Shown here one piece after another: positions 1 through 7,881 of a stretch of DNA of 64,000 bases. This stretch comes from Hyphomicrobiales bacterium (GTDB lineage Bacteria; Pseudomonadota; Alphaproteobacteria; Rhizobiales; Beijerinckiaceae). The stretch covers positions 104,826-168,825 of the forward strand of contig JAQGKD010000090.1 in NCBI GenBank assembly GCA_028290285.1, given 5' to 3'. The notes beneath the pieces are model-generated. The model was not told the DNA's origin, ran no database searches, and worked only from the letters and a program-made list of their open reading frames with translations. The position numbers and the translations under genes are program-made. The number at the start of each line of letters is the position of its first letter. Positions within the stretch are counted from its first letter, which is position 1.

Positions 1-2
1 TC

Positions 3-1748
3 ACGAACAGCGCCAACGACGTCATCGACTTCGACAACTTCAAAATCTGCCTGATGGCGAACGACCGTTCCGTTGCTGGCAACTCGCCCGTGGTCTACGG
101 CAGCGTGACGCGCTCGGCTGTGGCGAGCGGCGCGGAAATGGTGGGGTATGGTGGGTTCAGTGGCGCGAACTTCCTTGAGGTGCCGTATAGCGCCGGACTC
201 GACTTCGGCACTGGCGATTTCATGCTGGCAACGTGGTTCAACCAGCCGTCGAGTGCATTCGGAAATCTATTCACCTATGGGGCGGGTGCAACGGCTGGTT
301 ACTTCCTCGACACCACGGGCGCAACGGGCTTTCGTTTTGTTGCGAACGGCGTCAATCAGCCCATGACCGCGGCATGGGCTGTCGGCGCTTGGAATCATGT
401 CGTATTCGTTCGCGTCAATGGCGTCAGCCGTCTTTATCTAAACGGTGTTTTCGCAGTCGCTCTTGCGCGACCCGAAAACTACTCGGCAGTTGGTGCTGTC
501 TTGCGGATTGCAAACTCGGCTAACACTACGACGGGAGGTGGCAACAGCTCGAACAATGGTTCCATCGCCCTGCCGCGTGTCGCCGCCTACGCCCCGACGC
601 CCGATCAGATCCGCGCCATGTATGAGTTTGAGCGCGGACGTTTCCAAGCCAACGATAAGTGTCTGCTCGTGGGCTCGCCCAACGTGCAGGCGCTTGCCTA
701 CGACCAAGACACGGATCAACTGTCGGTGGCGACCGCTGTCGGGACGAACGTGTTCAAGGGGTTGCAGCGGATCGGCTATCAGCAGAGCACGACGGGCATT
801 AACTTGTTCAAGTCGTTCTCGGATCTTGTCACCGGCTCGATGTGGACTTCCGACGCCAACGGCGGCACGGGACAGGTCGTGACAGCGCGATCAATCACCT
901 TTGCCAACGCTACAGCAGCGCGTGTCTATCAGAGTGTTTCTGGGCAAAGCGGTATCAAAGATTACACACTGTCGGCCAAATTCACGGCGGCTGACGCTGG
1001 TAAAAAAGTACGCTTTGCCGTCTGGTCGAGCACGCTAAACGGTGTCTCAACCGGGCTCTCAGCAGACCTCACGATTGCCAGCGATGGCACTGTCAAGTGC
1101 ACATACCCCTCTGTGAATGGGCTCACTATCGCAGGGATTGTGAACGCCGCCGCTGGCACGAACCAGACGGTCACGTTCGCAGACAGCTACGGCATGTGCC
1201 TTGAGGTCGGCGCAGTCGCGACGTTCTCACCGGGTTTGTCCTACAACGACAACCACAAGTTCATCGCCGCGTCCGATGGCATCACGACCATTGGCACGGC
1301 GGCGGGTGTGGATCTGTTCATGCCTGCCAAGGGCTTGCGCGAGGCCGTGACGAAGCGGCTCCCCATGCCGGTCTATGATCCGACGTGGGGCGTTTATCAG
1401 GGCGTCACGACCGATGCCACCCCGACCGTAATTGCAGCGGTGCCCGTGCCGGAGGGAAAGTGCTTCCGGTTCCGCGCGACGGTTGCGGCGGCAATGTATG
1501 GCGGCACGGCGACGGAAAAGGCGGCCTACGACATTACCGGGATCGTCACGCGCGATCTTGCAGGCAATGCCGTCGTCGTCTCGACCACGGGCACGGTGAA
1601 TGAGGTCACGTCAACGATGGACGCGATCTGCCAAGCCAATACGACGGCGCAAACGCTCGAAGTGAAGGCCACAGGCAAGGCAGCGACCCGGATCGCGTGG
1701 GGCGTTGAAGTCGAGTGGTACGATATCGGCCTGATGGGAGCGGCATGA
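3..1748 (+). CDS. phage tail/structural protein with LamG-like domain (5' end outside window)
   Basis: The reading frame is open from base 3 and continues coherently into the first internal ATG at 54, so the true start lies upstream of the window. Roughly residues 50-210 look like a concanavalin A/LamG-like fold, with alternating beta-strand-like segments such as WNHVVFVRVNGVSRLYLNGV, then the APTPDQIRAMYEFE motif I associate with phage and GTA-type structural proteins. The Ser/Thr/Ala-rich C-terminal half resembles tail-fibre or head-decoration proteins. It sits directly before a lysis cassette and overlaps the next gene by ATGA. A virion surface or tail role is inferred; host-receptor binding is only a possibility. 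Confidence 0.7.
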   Translation, partial: TNSANDVIDFDNFKICLMANDRSVAGNSPVVYGSVTRSAVASGAEMVGYGGFSGANFLEVPYSAGLDFGTGDFMLATWFNQPSSAFGNLFTYGAGATAGYFLDTTGATGFRFVANGVNQPMTAAWAVGAWNHVVFVRVNGVSRLYLNGVFAVALARPENYSAVGAVLRIANSANTTTGGGNSSNNGSIALPRVAAYAPTPDQIRAMYEFERGRFQANDKCLLVGSPNVQALAYDQDTDQLSVATAVGTNVFKGLQRIGYQQSTTGINLFKSFSDLVTGSMWTSDANGGTGQVVTARSITFANATAARVYQSVSGQSGIKDYTLSAKFTAADAGKKVRFAVWSSTLNGVSTGLSADLTIASDGTVKCTYPSVNGLTIAGIVNAAAGTNQTVTFADSYGMCLEVGAVATFSPGLSYNDNHKFIAASDGITTIGTAAGVDLFMPAKGLREAVTKRLPMPVYDPTWGVYQGVTTDATPTVIAAVPVPEGKCFRFRATVAAAMYGGTATEKAAYDITGIVTRDLAGNAVVVSTTGTVNEVTSTMDAICQANTTAQTLEVKATGKAATRIAWGVEVEWYDIGLMGAA

Positions 1749-2509
1749 TGCTGGACGATTACACACGCACGGGCCTCGTCTACCGCTGGGCGCTCGTATC
1801 TGGCGAGCCGCGCTGCATCGAAGACGCCATTCCTGCCAGCGATCCGGGGGCACCGATTGCCCTCGGTCGCAATGGCGTGGTGCGGACACTCTGCGATTCG
1901 GCCGACGCTCTCGCATCGGCGCTCGCCGTCTCTGAGCCGACCAATGGCGAACCAGAGACGGTGAGCGTCTGGGATGCCTCAGACGATCTGGACGAAAACG
2001 GCGCGTCGGTCATGGTCGAGACGCAGAGCCCGAATCCGGCCTTTGCCCTTGCGCCGCGGATGATCGACGTCACCGATCCTGAAACCGGCGCGGTGACGAA
2101 CGAAGCGAACCCGGCGTGGGAAGCTTGGGACGCGGCGCAACCCGTCATTGCCGGGGCTCCGGCGCTCGCGCGCGCGGTTCTCAGGCTTCGCGCGGCAACC
2201 GGGTTCGATGAGGATGACGCGGCGGTTACCTCGGCTCTGGACGCAGCTGCACCCGTGGCCATCCCGCAGGTCGTGCCGGTGCAGGTTGCCCTCTGGCAAG
2301 CTCGGGCCATCCTTGGCCAGCAGGGCATGTTGGAGGGGGCGGACGCGGCCGTTCAAGCCTCGGGCGATCCGCTTCTGCAAGCCGTCTGGCAATACGGCAA
2401 CTTCATCACGCGCGCGTCGCCCGGCGTCGCGGCGCTCGGGGCGATTCTAAAAATCTCATCCGCGCAGATCGACGGACTGTTCATCGCAGCTGACGCGCTG
2501 ACGGCCTGA
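1745..2509 (+). CDS. phage hypothetical protein downstream of tail gene
   Basis: This 254-residue protein begins at the ATG that overlaps the preceding stop codon (ATGA), which indicates translational coupling with the tail gene. A longer frame opens at 1715 but would overlap more. It has no signal peptide, no membrane segment and no motif I recognise. Its N-terminus (LDDYTRTGLVYRWALVSGEP) is followed by an acidic Ala-rich body and a more hydrophobic helical C-terminus. Position suggests a tail-fibre accessory, assembly or chaperone-like protein, but this is inference from context only. Confidence 0.6.
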   Translation: MMLDDYTRTGLVYRWALVSGEPRCIEDAIPASDPGAPIALGRNGVVRTLCDSADALASALAVSEPTNGEPETVSVWDASDDLDENGASVMVETQSPNPAFALAPRMIDVTDPETGAVTNEANPAWEAWDAAQPVIAGAPALARAVLRLRAATGFDEDDAAVTSALDAAAPVAIPQVVPVQVALWQARAILGQQGMLEGADAAVQASGDPLLQAVWQYGNFITRASPGVAALGAILKISSAQIDGLFIAADALTA

Positions 2510-2669
2510 GCCTTCGATCTATCCAACCTGTGCCACCAAACCATAGGCGGGACGCGGTCACAGGTCCGCATCCCGCCCGACCCGAGGGTCAGGGTCACCG
2601 GAGCAGCTGGAGGCCAGCCCCGGCGAGTCTCAGAACAGACCACCCGATCAAAAAGATCCAACTCAGCAA

Positions 2670-2693
2670 CCCGCCCTCGTGGCGGGTTTTTTT
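2670..2693 (+). terminator. intrinsic terminator before endolysin gene
   Basis: The hairpin CCCGCC-CTCGT-GGCGGG is followed by seven T residues. It separates the tail genes from the lysis cassette and overlaps an apparent GTG start at 2679, which argues that the endolysin starts further downstream. Confidence 0.8.
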
Positions 2694-2705
2694 ATGAGGC
2701 GAGCC

Positions 2706-3251
2706 ATGAGCTTCTACGCCGACGTCATCTGCAAAAGCCCGCTGTTCAAAACGACCCAGGTCGTGAAGGACCTAGCGATGCTTGAGCCATTCACACGGGC
2801 TGCAGTGCTCGCGATCATCAGGGACGCTGCGGCACTCGGGCACGACGTGCGGGTGTCAGAAACCTATCGTTCGTGCGAGCGGCAGGCGTACCTATACCGA
2901 CGCGGCGCCACCAAGCTGAAAGCGGTCGGCTGCCACCATTACGGGATCGCCGCCGATCTCGGCATCTGGGACGGCGGCAAGTACGACCCCAACGGCGAGC
3001 ACTATCGCATCCTGGTCCCGATCATCGAAAAGCACGGGCTCATCTCCGGCTGGGATTGGGGCGAGCCGAAAAAGCCGCACACCTTCCGTGACGCTGGCCA
3101 TGTGCAGCGGGTCGCGATCGCACGTCAGCCAAAGCTTTTCGCCGGGGCCTGGTACCCCGATCCCAGCTACAGCGTGCTCGCTGATCTCGGGCGCGCTCCC
3201 GCCGTCATGGTCGCCTCGGCCGTGAAGTCCCCGCCCAAACGAGAGGTTTAA
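2706..3251 (+). CDS. phage endolysin, peptidase M15 family
   Basis: A 181-residue M15/VanY-like peptidase, predicted to cleave peptide bonds in peptidoglycan at the end of the phage cycle. Family landmarks are YRSCERQAYLYRRG, the zinc-binding HHYGIAADL segment (His and Asp ligands) and the distal GHVQR histidine near residue 135. There is no signal peptide, so release would need a holin. The ATG at 2706 is chosen because GAGG lies 6 nt upstream, whereas frame starts at 2679 and 2694 fall in or at the end of the terminator hairpin. It is followed closely by lipoprotein, membrane-protein and spanin-like genes, which supports the lysis role. Confidence 0.85.
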   Translation: MSFYADVICKSPLFKTTQVVKDLAMLEPFTRAAVLAIIRDAAALGHDVRVSETYRSCERQAYLYRRGATKLKAVGCHHYGIAADLGIWDGGKYDPNGEHYRILVPIIEKHGLISGWDWGEPKKPHTFRDAGHVQRVAIARQPKLFAGAWYPDPSYSVLADLGRAPAVMVASAVKSPPKREV

Positions 3252-3253
3252 GC

Positions 3254-3478
3254 ATGAAGCCGCTTTCCATCTTCGCCGCAATGTCGGCGCTCGCCGTCTC
3301 CGCCGGTCTCGCCGGGTGCAATAGCCCATCAACCAATGCGGGCGCCGGCCCGGTCCTGACCGGCGCGGCCGCCTATACCGGCTGCCAGCAGACGCAAGGC
3401 CGAACTGATGGCGACAACGGTTGCGGGCCTGTTCAGCCGGAACCCGTGGTGGTCGTCGAGGACGACACCGCGCAGTGA
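3254..3478 (+). CDS. small phage lipoprotein
   Basis: A 74-residue protein with a lipoprotein signal peptide: positively charged start, hydrophobic stretch and lipobox LAGC, with the lipidated Cys at residue 22. The mature part is short and Gly/Ala/Asp-rich, with paired cysteines (YTGCQQTQG and NGCGP). It starts two bases after the endolysin stop, with AGAGG upstream. Its place in the lysis cassette suggests envelope disruption or superinfection exclusion, but no family is recognised. Confidence 0.65.
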   Translation: MKPLSIFAAMSALAVSAGLAGCNSPSTNAGAGPVLTGAAAYTGCQQTQGRTDGDNGCGPVQPEPVVVVEDDTAQ

Positions 3479-3486
3479 TTTTTTGA

Positions 3487-3517
3487 GGGATTGTCAACTG
3501 CGGCAATCCCGCTTTTT
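3487..3517 (+). terminator. possible intrinsic terminator inside lysis cassette
   Basis: GGGATTG and CAATCCC pair across a 10-nt loop and are followed, after GC, by five T residues. The hairpin is moderately stable and would attenuate rather than fully stop transcription into the next lipoprotein gene. Confidence 0.5.
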
Positions 3518-3544
3518 CGACCATCAAAAACGAGGGGTTCCCGT

Positions 3545-3934
3545 ATGTGCAAGTTTTTCGCACTTGGCCTGGTCGCGCTCTCTCTTGTCGGATGCGCATC
3601 GCTCGATGCGCAGATCACCAAGTTCAACACCGCCGTGAACAAATACGCGCCGATCATCGGCCGCGACATTCTGATGATCGGCAACATCATCGTGACGGCG
3701 GAATGCTCGCCCGCGGTCGTTCCAGCGACCGCGCAGGCGATCTCGATCCTCAACATCGTCGCGCCAACGAGCAACGCGGCGCAGACGGTCACCGCGATTT
3801 TGCAAACGAACGCTGACGTGACGCAGCGCATCTGCCCGCTGGTAGCGTCGATCAAGGCGACGGTGGGCGCGGTCAACCAAATGCAGATGCCCTCGCAGGT
3901 CATCCCGGCAACGCCGGTCGCCGCGGCGCTCTGA
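3545..3934 (+). CDS. phage-encoded lipoprotein
   Basis: A 129-residue protein with a lipoprotein signal peptide (MCKFFALGLVALSLVGC; lipobox LVGC, Cys17). The mature region is Ala/Val/Ile-rich with two further cysteines (AECSPAV and RICPLV) and could form a helical periplasmic domain. The ATG at 3545 is chosen over an upstream frame opening at 3491, which lies within a hairpin and would bury the signal peptide; GAGGGG lies upstream at good spacing. Function is unknown; the association with the lysis genes is positional. Confidence 0.65.
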   Translation: MCKFFALGLVALSLVGCASLDAQITKFNTAVNKYAPIIGRDILMIGNIIVTAECSPAVVPATAQAISILNIVAPTSNAAQTVTAILQTNADVTQRICPLVASIKATVGAVNQMQMPSQVIPATPVAAAL

Positions 3935-3967
3935 GCCAACCAACCTTTTCTCCGGGAGCAACTACTC

Positions 3968-4564
3968 ATGACGCGCTTCATCATTCGCGCTGGCCTCGTG
4001 CTGGCGCTATTCGTCGTGGCCTTTGTCGGCCTCTCTCTCGTCGGTTTGCTCGAGCCCGCATTCGCGCAGGCCGTCGCGACCGTCACCACGCCGGGCGCGG
4101 CGACCGCGACCAACGTGCTCGTCCCGGCTGGCGATTGGATCACCTGGTCGCTGAACAACGTTCGCGACGTTCTCACCACGACGCTTGTCGGCGTGTCGAC
4201 GTGGGCTGTTGCCCGTTTCACACCTTCGCTTGTTGGTGTGTTTCAGGCGGCGCGGGTCGAGCAGCTGATCGGCCGCGCAGTCGACTTCGCGATTGCTTCC
4301 ATCGAGGGCGCCACCCACGGCCAGGTGGTTACAATCCCCGTTGCGAACGCCGTCTTGCAGAAGGCGCTCGAAATGGCGGTGCAATCGGCCCCGAAACTGG
4401 CGAAGTCGATCGAGGACACCATCCGGCCCAAGATCATCGCGCGCATGGCGGCCGCCGGCATTGTCCCGGCGACAGCGTCCGTGGGCATGGTGCTGAGCAC
4501 GGACGGGTCGCTCGCGAGCATCGTCGCGCCGGTCGTCGGGTTCGTACCCTCGCAGGCGCTGTAG
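3968..4564 (+). CDS. putative phage membrane protein, holin-like candidate
   Basis: A 198-residue protein with one strong N-terminal hydrophobic segment (about residues 7-30), a second weakly hydrophobic stretch (about 55-85), and a helical body rich in Ala/Lys/Glu. Layout and position between lipoproteins and spanins would suit a phage-holin-superfamily-6 (Holin_LLH)-like protein or a tail-associated membrane protein. I do not see a diagnostic motif. GGGAG lies about 10 nt before the ATG. The N-terminus ends in EPAFAQA and could also be a cleavable signal peptide. Confidence 0.55.
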   Translation: MTRFIIRAGLVLALFVVAFVGLSLVGLLEPAFAQAVATVTTPGAATATNVLVPAGDWITWSLNNVRDVLTTTLVGVSTWAVARFTPSLVGVFQAARVEQLIGRAVDFAIASIEGATHGQVVTIPVANAVLQKALEMAVQSAPKLAKSIEDTIRPKIIARMAAAGIVPATASVGMVLSTDGSLASIVAPVVGFVPSQAL

Positions 4565-4567
4565 GCC

Positions 4568-4915
4568 ATGCCAGACCCGACGCAGCCTGGCGACCGCGAG
4601 ATCCCGTGGACAAACTTTCTGTGGCCGCTTCTCGGCGCGCTCGCGAAGAGCCTGTTCTCGGGCTGGCTCGCCAAACGAGCGGCCGACGCGACCAGCGCGG
4701 CGCGTGATGTAACCAACCAAGATATCGGGGCAGCACATGCTGAGAATGAAACGCTTTCGACGATTGGCTCCGTTGAGGCGAGCCGGGCGGCTCTGCCTGT
4801 TCCTGCCGACGATCTCGCTCTCGCTCGCGAGTTGCGCGAGCGCGCCCAGGCCGTCCGCTATCCTCGCCCCGGCGCTGTCCCCAGCAAGCCAGACGGCAAG
4901 CCCAGCGCAAGCTGA
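4568..4915 (+). CDS. probable inner-membrane spanin (Rz-like)
   Basis: This 115-residue protein has a hydrophobic/aromatic N-terminal segment (about residues 14-34) and a charged helical remainder (ELRERAQAVR), the usual layout of phage inner-membrane spanins. The decisive hint is architectural: a lipoprotein gene starts inside it in another frame at 4737, as in lambda Rz/Rz1. The membrane segment is weak for a spanin, so the call rests mainly on gene arrangement. It starts 3 nt after the preceding stop. Confidence 0.55.
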   Translation: MPDPTQPGDREIPWTNFLWPLLGALAKSLFSGWLAKRAADATSAARDVTNQDIGAAHAENETLSTIGSVEASRAALPVPADDLALARELRERAQAVRYPRPGAVPSKPDGKPSAS

Positions 4916-5096
4916 CACGGCGCGGCGCCTGCAACTGGCGCGCATCTGTCCCGCACCCGCCAGCGCCGACGACCTCGACGGGGCGGCTGATCTTGTGACC
5001 AGCTACCCGCGCTCGGCGCCGGTCGTGCGGCGGTTTAACCAGTTCGACAAGGAGACCCGCAATTGCCGGTCGCTGCCGGTTGGGGGTGGCGCATGA
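4737..5096 (+). CDS. probable outer-membrane spanin (Rz1-like lipoprotein), overlapping in a second frame
   Basis: A 119-residue protein with a basic start, hydrophobic core and lipobox SLASC, placing the lipidated Cys near residue 33. The mature part is Pro/Ala-rich and short, as in Rz1 proteins, and ends in a region with two further cysteines (LARICPAP and TRNCRSL). About 179 nt overlap the preceding gene in a different frame, so the same DNA encodes both partners. GGGG lies upstream of the ATG inside the first gene. Both frames show sensible protein features. Inner and outer spanins together fuse the two membranes in the last step of phage lysis. Confidence 0.65.
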   Translation: MLRMKRFRRLAPLRRAGRLCLFLPTISLSLASCASAPRPSAILAPALSPASQTASPAQADTARRLQLARICPAPASADDLDGAADLVTSYPRSAPVVRRFNQFDKETRNCRSLPVGGGA

Positions 5097-5563
5097 TCGT
5101 GCTGCGCATCGTGCGCGGCGTCACGACGCATTTCGTCGGACGTTGGCCAGAGTGGGTGCTGTCGGGCATCTTGTTTGCGATCGGGATGCGCCTGCTCGGC
5201 CCCGGCGAGACGTTCGCATCCGCTATCGGCTATCGTGTCATGGCGGCGTTCGCGACCGAGGAGCATTGGGGCTATTTCCTCTGCACTATTGCCGGCGCCC
5301 GGCTGATCGCACTGACCGTCAACGGTACGTTTAAGCCGTTCGCACGCATCTCCCCGGTTATCCGGTGTCTGCTCGGTGTTCTCTCCGGCTTTGCGTGGTT
5401 CACGCTCGCCATGGGCCTTTACCTCGCAAACCCTGTCGGCATACCGGCCCCGATATGTGCGGGCATGCTTGTCGCTGACATGATCAATGCAATCCTTGCC
5501 GGCGGCGATGCAGGCGTCACGGAGAGGAAGTATCGCAATGAGCGAGCCGCCAAACGCGCTTGA
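5093..5563 (+). CDS. phage multi-pass membrane protein
   Basis: A 156-residue hydrophobic protein with about three to four membrane helices (VLSGILFAIGMRLLG, GYFLCTIAGARLIALTV, CLLGVLSGFAWFTLAMGLYL, ICAGMLVADMINAIL). The start overlaps the preceding stop as ATGA, with a G-rich ribosome site (GGGGG) just upstream; a TTG at 5063 in the same frame is rejected. No named family is recognised. A holin or pinholin accessory is plausible from the cassette, but the family was not identified. Confidence 0.6.
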   Translation: MIVLRIVRGVTTHFVGRWPEWVLSGILFAIGMRLLGPGETFASAIGYRVMAAFATEEHWGYFLCTIAGARLIALTVNGTFKPFARISPVIRCLLGVLSGFAWFTLAMGLYLANPVGIPAPICAGMLVADMINAILAGGDAGVTERKYRNERAAKRA

Positions 5564-5960
5564 ACAGCTTCCTTTCGCCTGGCAGGCGGTAATTGCTGCC
5601 GGGCTGTTTTGCACTACCGCGGGCGGCGCGATCTACAAATTTGTGATGGCGTTTAAGGCCGATCAGCCAAAAGCGGAACACGTCATCATCGAGCGTGCCG
5701 AGATAGCGGATATGCACGCGTTTCGTGATCTTGCGAAGGACCTGCGGCCCGCGCTCGAGCGGCTCAACCGCATCGACCAGGCGGTCATGCACATCGACGC
5801 CAACTCGACCAATCTGTCTTACCAACTCAGGGATGTCCTGAACCGCATGCAGAAGATGGAGGAGAAGGCGGAAATGGCGAAGGAGGTCCGCGATGAGATC
5901 GCGCGGCGCCTTGAGCAGGAACGCCGCCGCAACCATCGCAGCGGGCGGGACAGCGATTGA
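5538..5960 (+). CDS. phage single-pass membrane protein with coiled coil
   Basis: A 140-residue protein with one membrane segment (about residues 15-37, VIAAGLFCTTAGGAIYKFVM) followed by a long heptad-like charged region to the C-terminus (RMQKMEEKAEMAKEVRDEI). It starts 26 nt inside the preceding gene, with GAGAGG upstream of ATG 5538. N-in membrane anchor plus coiled coil resembles antiholin or i-spanin-like proteins. It is the last gene before a strong terminator. Confidence 0.6.
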   Translation: MSEPPNALEQLPFAWQAVIAAGLFCTTAGGAIYKFVMAFKADQPKAEHVIIERAEIADMHAFRDLAKDLRPALERLNRIDQAVMHIDANSTNLSYQLRDVLNRMQKMEEKAEMAKEVRDEIARRLEQERRRNHRSGRDSD

Positions 5961-6030
5961 CTTTCAAAGCTTGCGTCGGCCGCGGAACGGCTGGCGCGGG
6001 GCGGCACCTGCCGCGTTTCCTCCCTAGACT

Positions 6031-6067
6031 GGCCCCTGTCTCGCTGCGGCGGGGCAGGGGCCTTTTT
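6031..6067 (+). terminator. strong intrinsic terminator closing the lysis cassette
   Basis: The stem GGCCCCTG/CAGGGGCC encloses a 16-nt loop and is followed by five T residues. It marks the end of the rightward phage transcription unit. Confidence 0.85.
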
Positions 6068-6161
6068 GCGTTTTAAGGGGTCGGAGTATGCCCGCGGATA
6101 TGCTGCGCCCCATACCAAGGAACGCCTCGGAGACGGCTCGTCAGTGCCTCCTGAACTGGAG

Positions 6162-6413
6162 TCAAAGACAGGGGTCCACTTCCAAGACGATCATCGCGCC
6201 CGGGTCCTGTGTCTTGGCGGCACCGATGATGTCATCGCAATAAGCCAGCGCCTCTGGCATCGAGCGAAACGTAGACCTATTCGCACACGTCTCGTCATCG
6301 AGGAACACGGTCACCTGAAATGAGGCGGCTAGCCCGCCGCGCTCGACCTTGATGAGCAGCCCAAACTCTCCGTAAGACGGAAGCAGCGGTATAAGGCGAG
6401 GATAAGCTTTCAA
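6162..6413 (-). CDS. hypothetical protein, 83 aa
   Basis: A leftward 83-residue frame starting at TTG (6413), with a weak CGGGAAA upstream. The translation looks natural (MPEALAYCDDIIGAAKTQD at the C-terminal half, alternating strands earlier) and is better than the overlapping rightward frame. No signal peptide, membrane segment or known family is visible. The start is uncertain; it lies just beyond the phage terminator. Confidence 0.45.
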   Translation of the reverse strand: MKAYPRLIPLLPSYGEFGLLIKVERGGLAASFQVTVFLDDETCANRSTFRSMPEALAYCDDIIGAAKTQDPGAMIVLEVDPCL

Positions 6414-6484
6414 GCTAGTTTCCCGCTCGTATAGGGCCGGCGGAATCCACCCTGCCAGCGGTCGCGTATGGCTCTCAGAGACGT

Positions 6485-6649
6485 TCAGGTGAGCGCATTA
6501 GAAACGTTCGTAAACTTAGCTGTCAAGCTTGTTCCGACGGAGGAGACAGCAGCAATGATTACCACCGCGATGAGGCCTGCAATCAGACCATATTCGATGG
6601 CAGTGGCGCCCGACTCGTTGGTGAAGAAATTAGAGATCAGTGAACGCAT
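6485..6649 (-). CDS. Flp-family type IVb pilin
   Basis: A 54-residue class IVb prepilin. A short leader (MRSLISNFFTNESG) precedes the processing site G^ATAIEYGLIAGLIA, with the family's conserved Glu and Tyr, and a single hydrophobic helix follows (AVVIIAAVSSVG). AAAGGA lies about 8 nt before the ATG at 6649; a longer frame reaching 6841 is not needed. Flp pilins are processed by a TadV/CpaA-type peptidase and assembled by the Tad machinery. No tad/cpa genes occur in this window, so the gene is an orphan here. Confidence 0.9.
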   Translation of the reverse strand: MRSLISNFFTNESGATAIEYGLIAGLIAVVIIAAVSSVGTSLTAKFTNVSNALT

Positions 6650-7077
6650 GCGCAGGTCCTTTTCGTTTAGACGCGCAGGAAGAACATGGACCCCTGGAAC
6701 ATTCCGTGAAGTCAACCCGGCGAGTTTGTCGCTCTTTTGAATCAAACATGCTGACCGGTCCGCCGACTTGGGCGGACAGCAAGAAGCCCCAGCTGCGTTC
6801 TGAGACGGCTGAGGCTTCGAGTCTGCCGAGCTAGGAACCAAGCCGACTCACCGTATGCGACAACTGAGCTGCATTAAACAAAATATCGGCCTTGGCGCGG
6901 CACGCTGTACGAGGGTAGAGCAAGCCCCTTAGAAAACCTTGATCCCGCCCTAGTCTGAACAGTGAGCAGGACGTTTCCCGCCTGCCAATCCCCCCGCCTC
7001 GCTGCTTGCGCGCCCGCGTAAAGCGGCTAAGCTCAGCCTAGGAACAAGCCAAGCCATGGCGACCGCTGGAGGGAATG
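6650..7077 (+). other. 428-bp divergent intergenic region
   Basis: This stretch separates the leftward pilin gene from the rightward 89-residue gene and must carry both promoters. Small frames in it do not read as natural proteins. I see no confident -35/-10 pair, repeat or RNA structure. Confidence 0.5.
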
Positions 7078-7344
7078 ATGCCCGAGAACATCGTCGCAGC
7101 CGCACCTGAACAGTCACTGCGTCCGCTTACCCAACTGCTGGTCGGTTCATTGGAAGTCGCTTTTGAGGAGGTTGCTGCGTTGCGCAATCATGAAAACGGT
7201 CCGTGGGTCTATGACTTCGAAGAGCGCATAATCGCCAGCACTGTCGGCCTCGGCGGGAAGGGTGGGGACGACGCGAATGCTGTTCAGGTTGGGATCTCAG
7301 CTCTTCGGGCGTGCTTCCGGCATTTGCGGTCGCAGCTTCGATAG
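7078..7344 (+). CDS. hypothetical protein, 88 aa
   Basis: A soluble, mostly helical small protein with no recognised domain. Two adjacent ATGs (7075 and 7078) are available; 7078 is chosen because GGAGG then stands 5 nt away. It has a Gly-rich turn (VGLGGKGGDDAN) followed by a basic C-terminal helix (ALRACFRHLRSQLR). No partner genes suggest a function. Confidence 0.55.
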   Translation: MPENIVAAAPEQSLRPLTQLLVGSLEVAFEEVAALRNHENGPWVYDFEERIIASTVGLGGKGGDDANAVQVGISALRACFRHLRSQLR

Positions 7345-7378
7345 TGCGAACGCGCCCCTTCCTGAATTGGAGTAGCCG

Positions 7379-7612
7379 ATGCATTTTCAGGCGTCCGAGC
7401 CCGATGGCACACACCGTTGCCCCCATTGCTCAGCGCATTACCGCGTGGTGGCTTGGCTAACGACCATCGCGCGAGACGCGGACAAGGAGATGTGCGGCTG
7501 CTGCAACCACATTATGGCCTCTTGGATTGCCACTAGCTATCCGAAGTTCGCGCTGATTGGTGAGTGCCCAGGCGATAAGGGCGGAAAGTTCATTAAGGGC
7601 GGCTCGGCCTAG
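7379..7612 (+). CDS. small zinc-ribbon-like protein
   Basis: A 77-residue protein with two CxxC knuckles, CPHC near residues 14-17 and CGCC near 39-42, an arrangement that would bind one zinc ion. The remainder (MASWIATSYPKFALIGE) is short. Related short zinc-ribbon proteins occur in rhizobial accessory DNA. Its stop overlaps the stop of the leftward neighbour (CTAG), so the two genes are tail to tail. Confidence 0.65.
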   Translation: MHFQASEPDGTHRCPHCSAHYRVVAWLTTIARDADKEMCGCCNHIMASWIATSYPKFALIGECPGDKGGKFIKGGSA

Positions 7613-7881
7613 CCCCCGCCCTGCGGGCGGTATTCAGTCCAATCGGGGGTTACCCTGAAGTCGCGTGCCCCGCATCCGGAGCATTTGAACCGCCTGATCG
7701 AGGCAATCTCGGGGAAAAGGGTGACGTCAGGAACGCCGGTGTCTGCCCATTTCAATATCCGGGCCCGGTGGCACTTCGAGCAGGTCACGTCCGCGCCGGT
7801 CAGGCCCATGGCTTTGAGATCGGCGACGGTCGGGGGCGGGCCGGGAGTTCTCAGTGCCCGCGAGCCGGGTAATGGCCCCAC
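7609..7881 (-). CDS. zinc-ribbon protein, rhizobial hypothetical family
   Basis: A leftward frame of up to 90 residues with CSKC and CSGC knuckles about 30 residues apart (TCSKCHRARILKW and RFKCSGCGARDF), then a short C-terminus ending in DWTEYRP. The pattern matches small proteins often seen in rhizobial genomes whose function is unknown. The start is unclear: a GTG at 7881 is almost touching its AGGAGG, so a start nearer the VADLKAMGL segment is possible. It overlaps the next gene upstream by about 30 nt. Confidence 0.7.
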   Translation of the reverse strand: MGPLPGSRALRTPGPPPTVADLKAMGLTGADVTCSKCHRARILKWADTGVPDVTLFPEIASIRRFKCSGCGARDFRVTPDWTEYRPQGGG

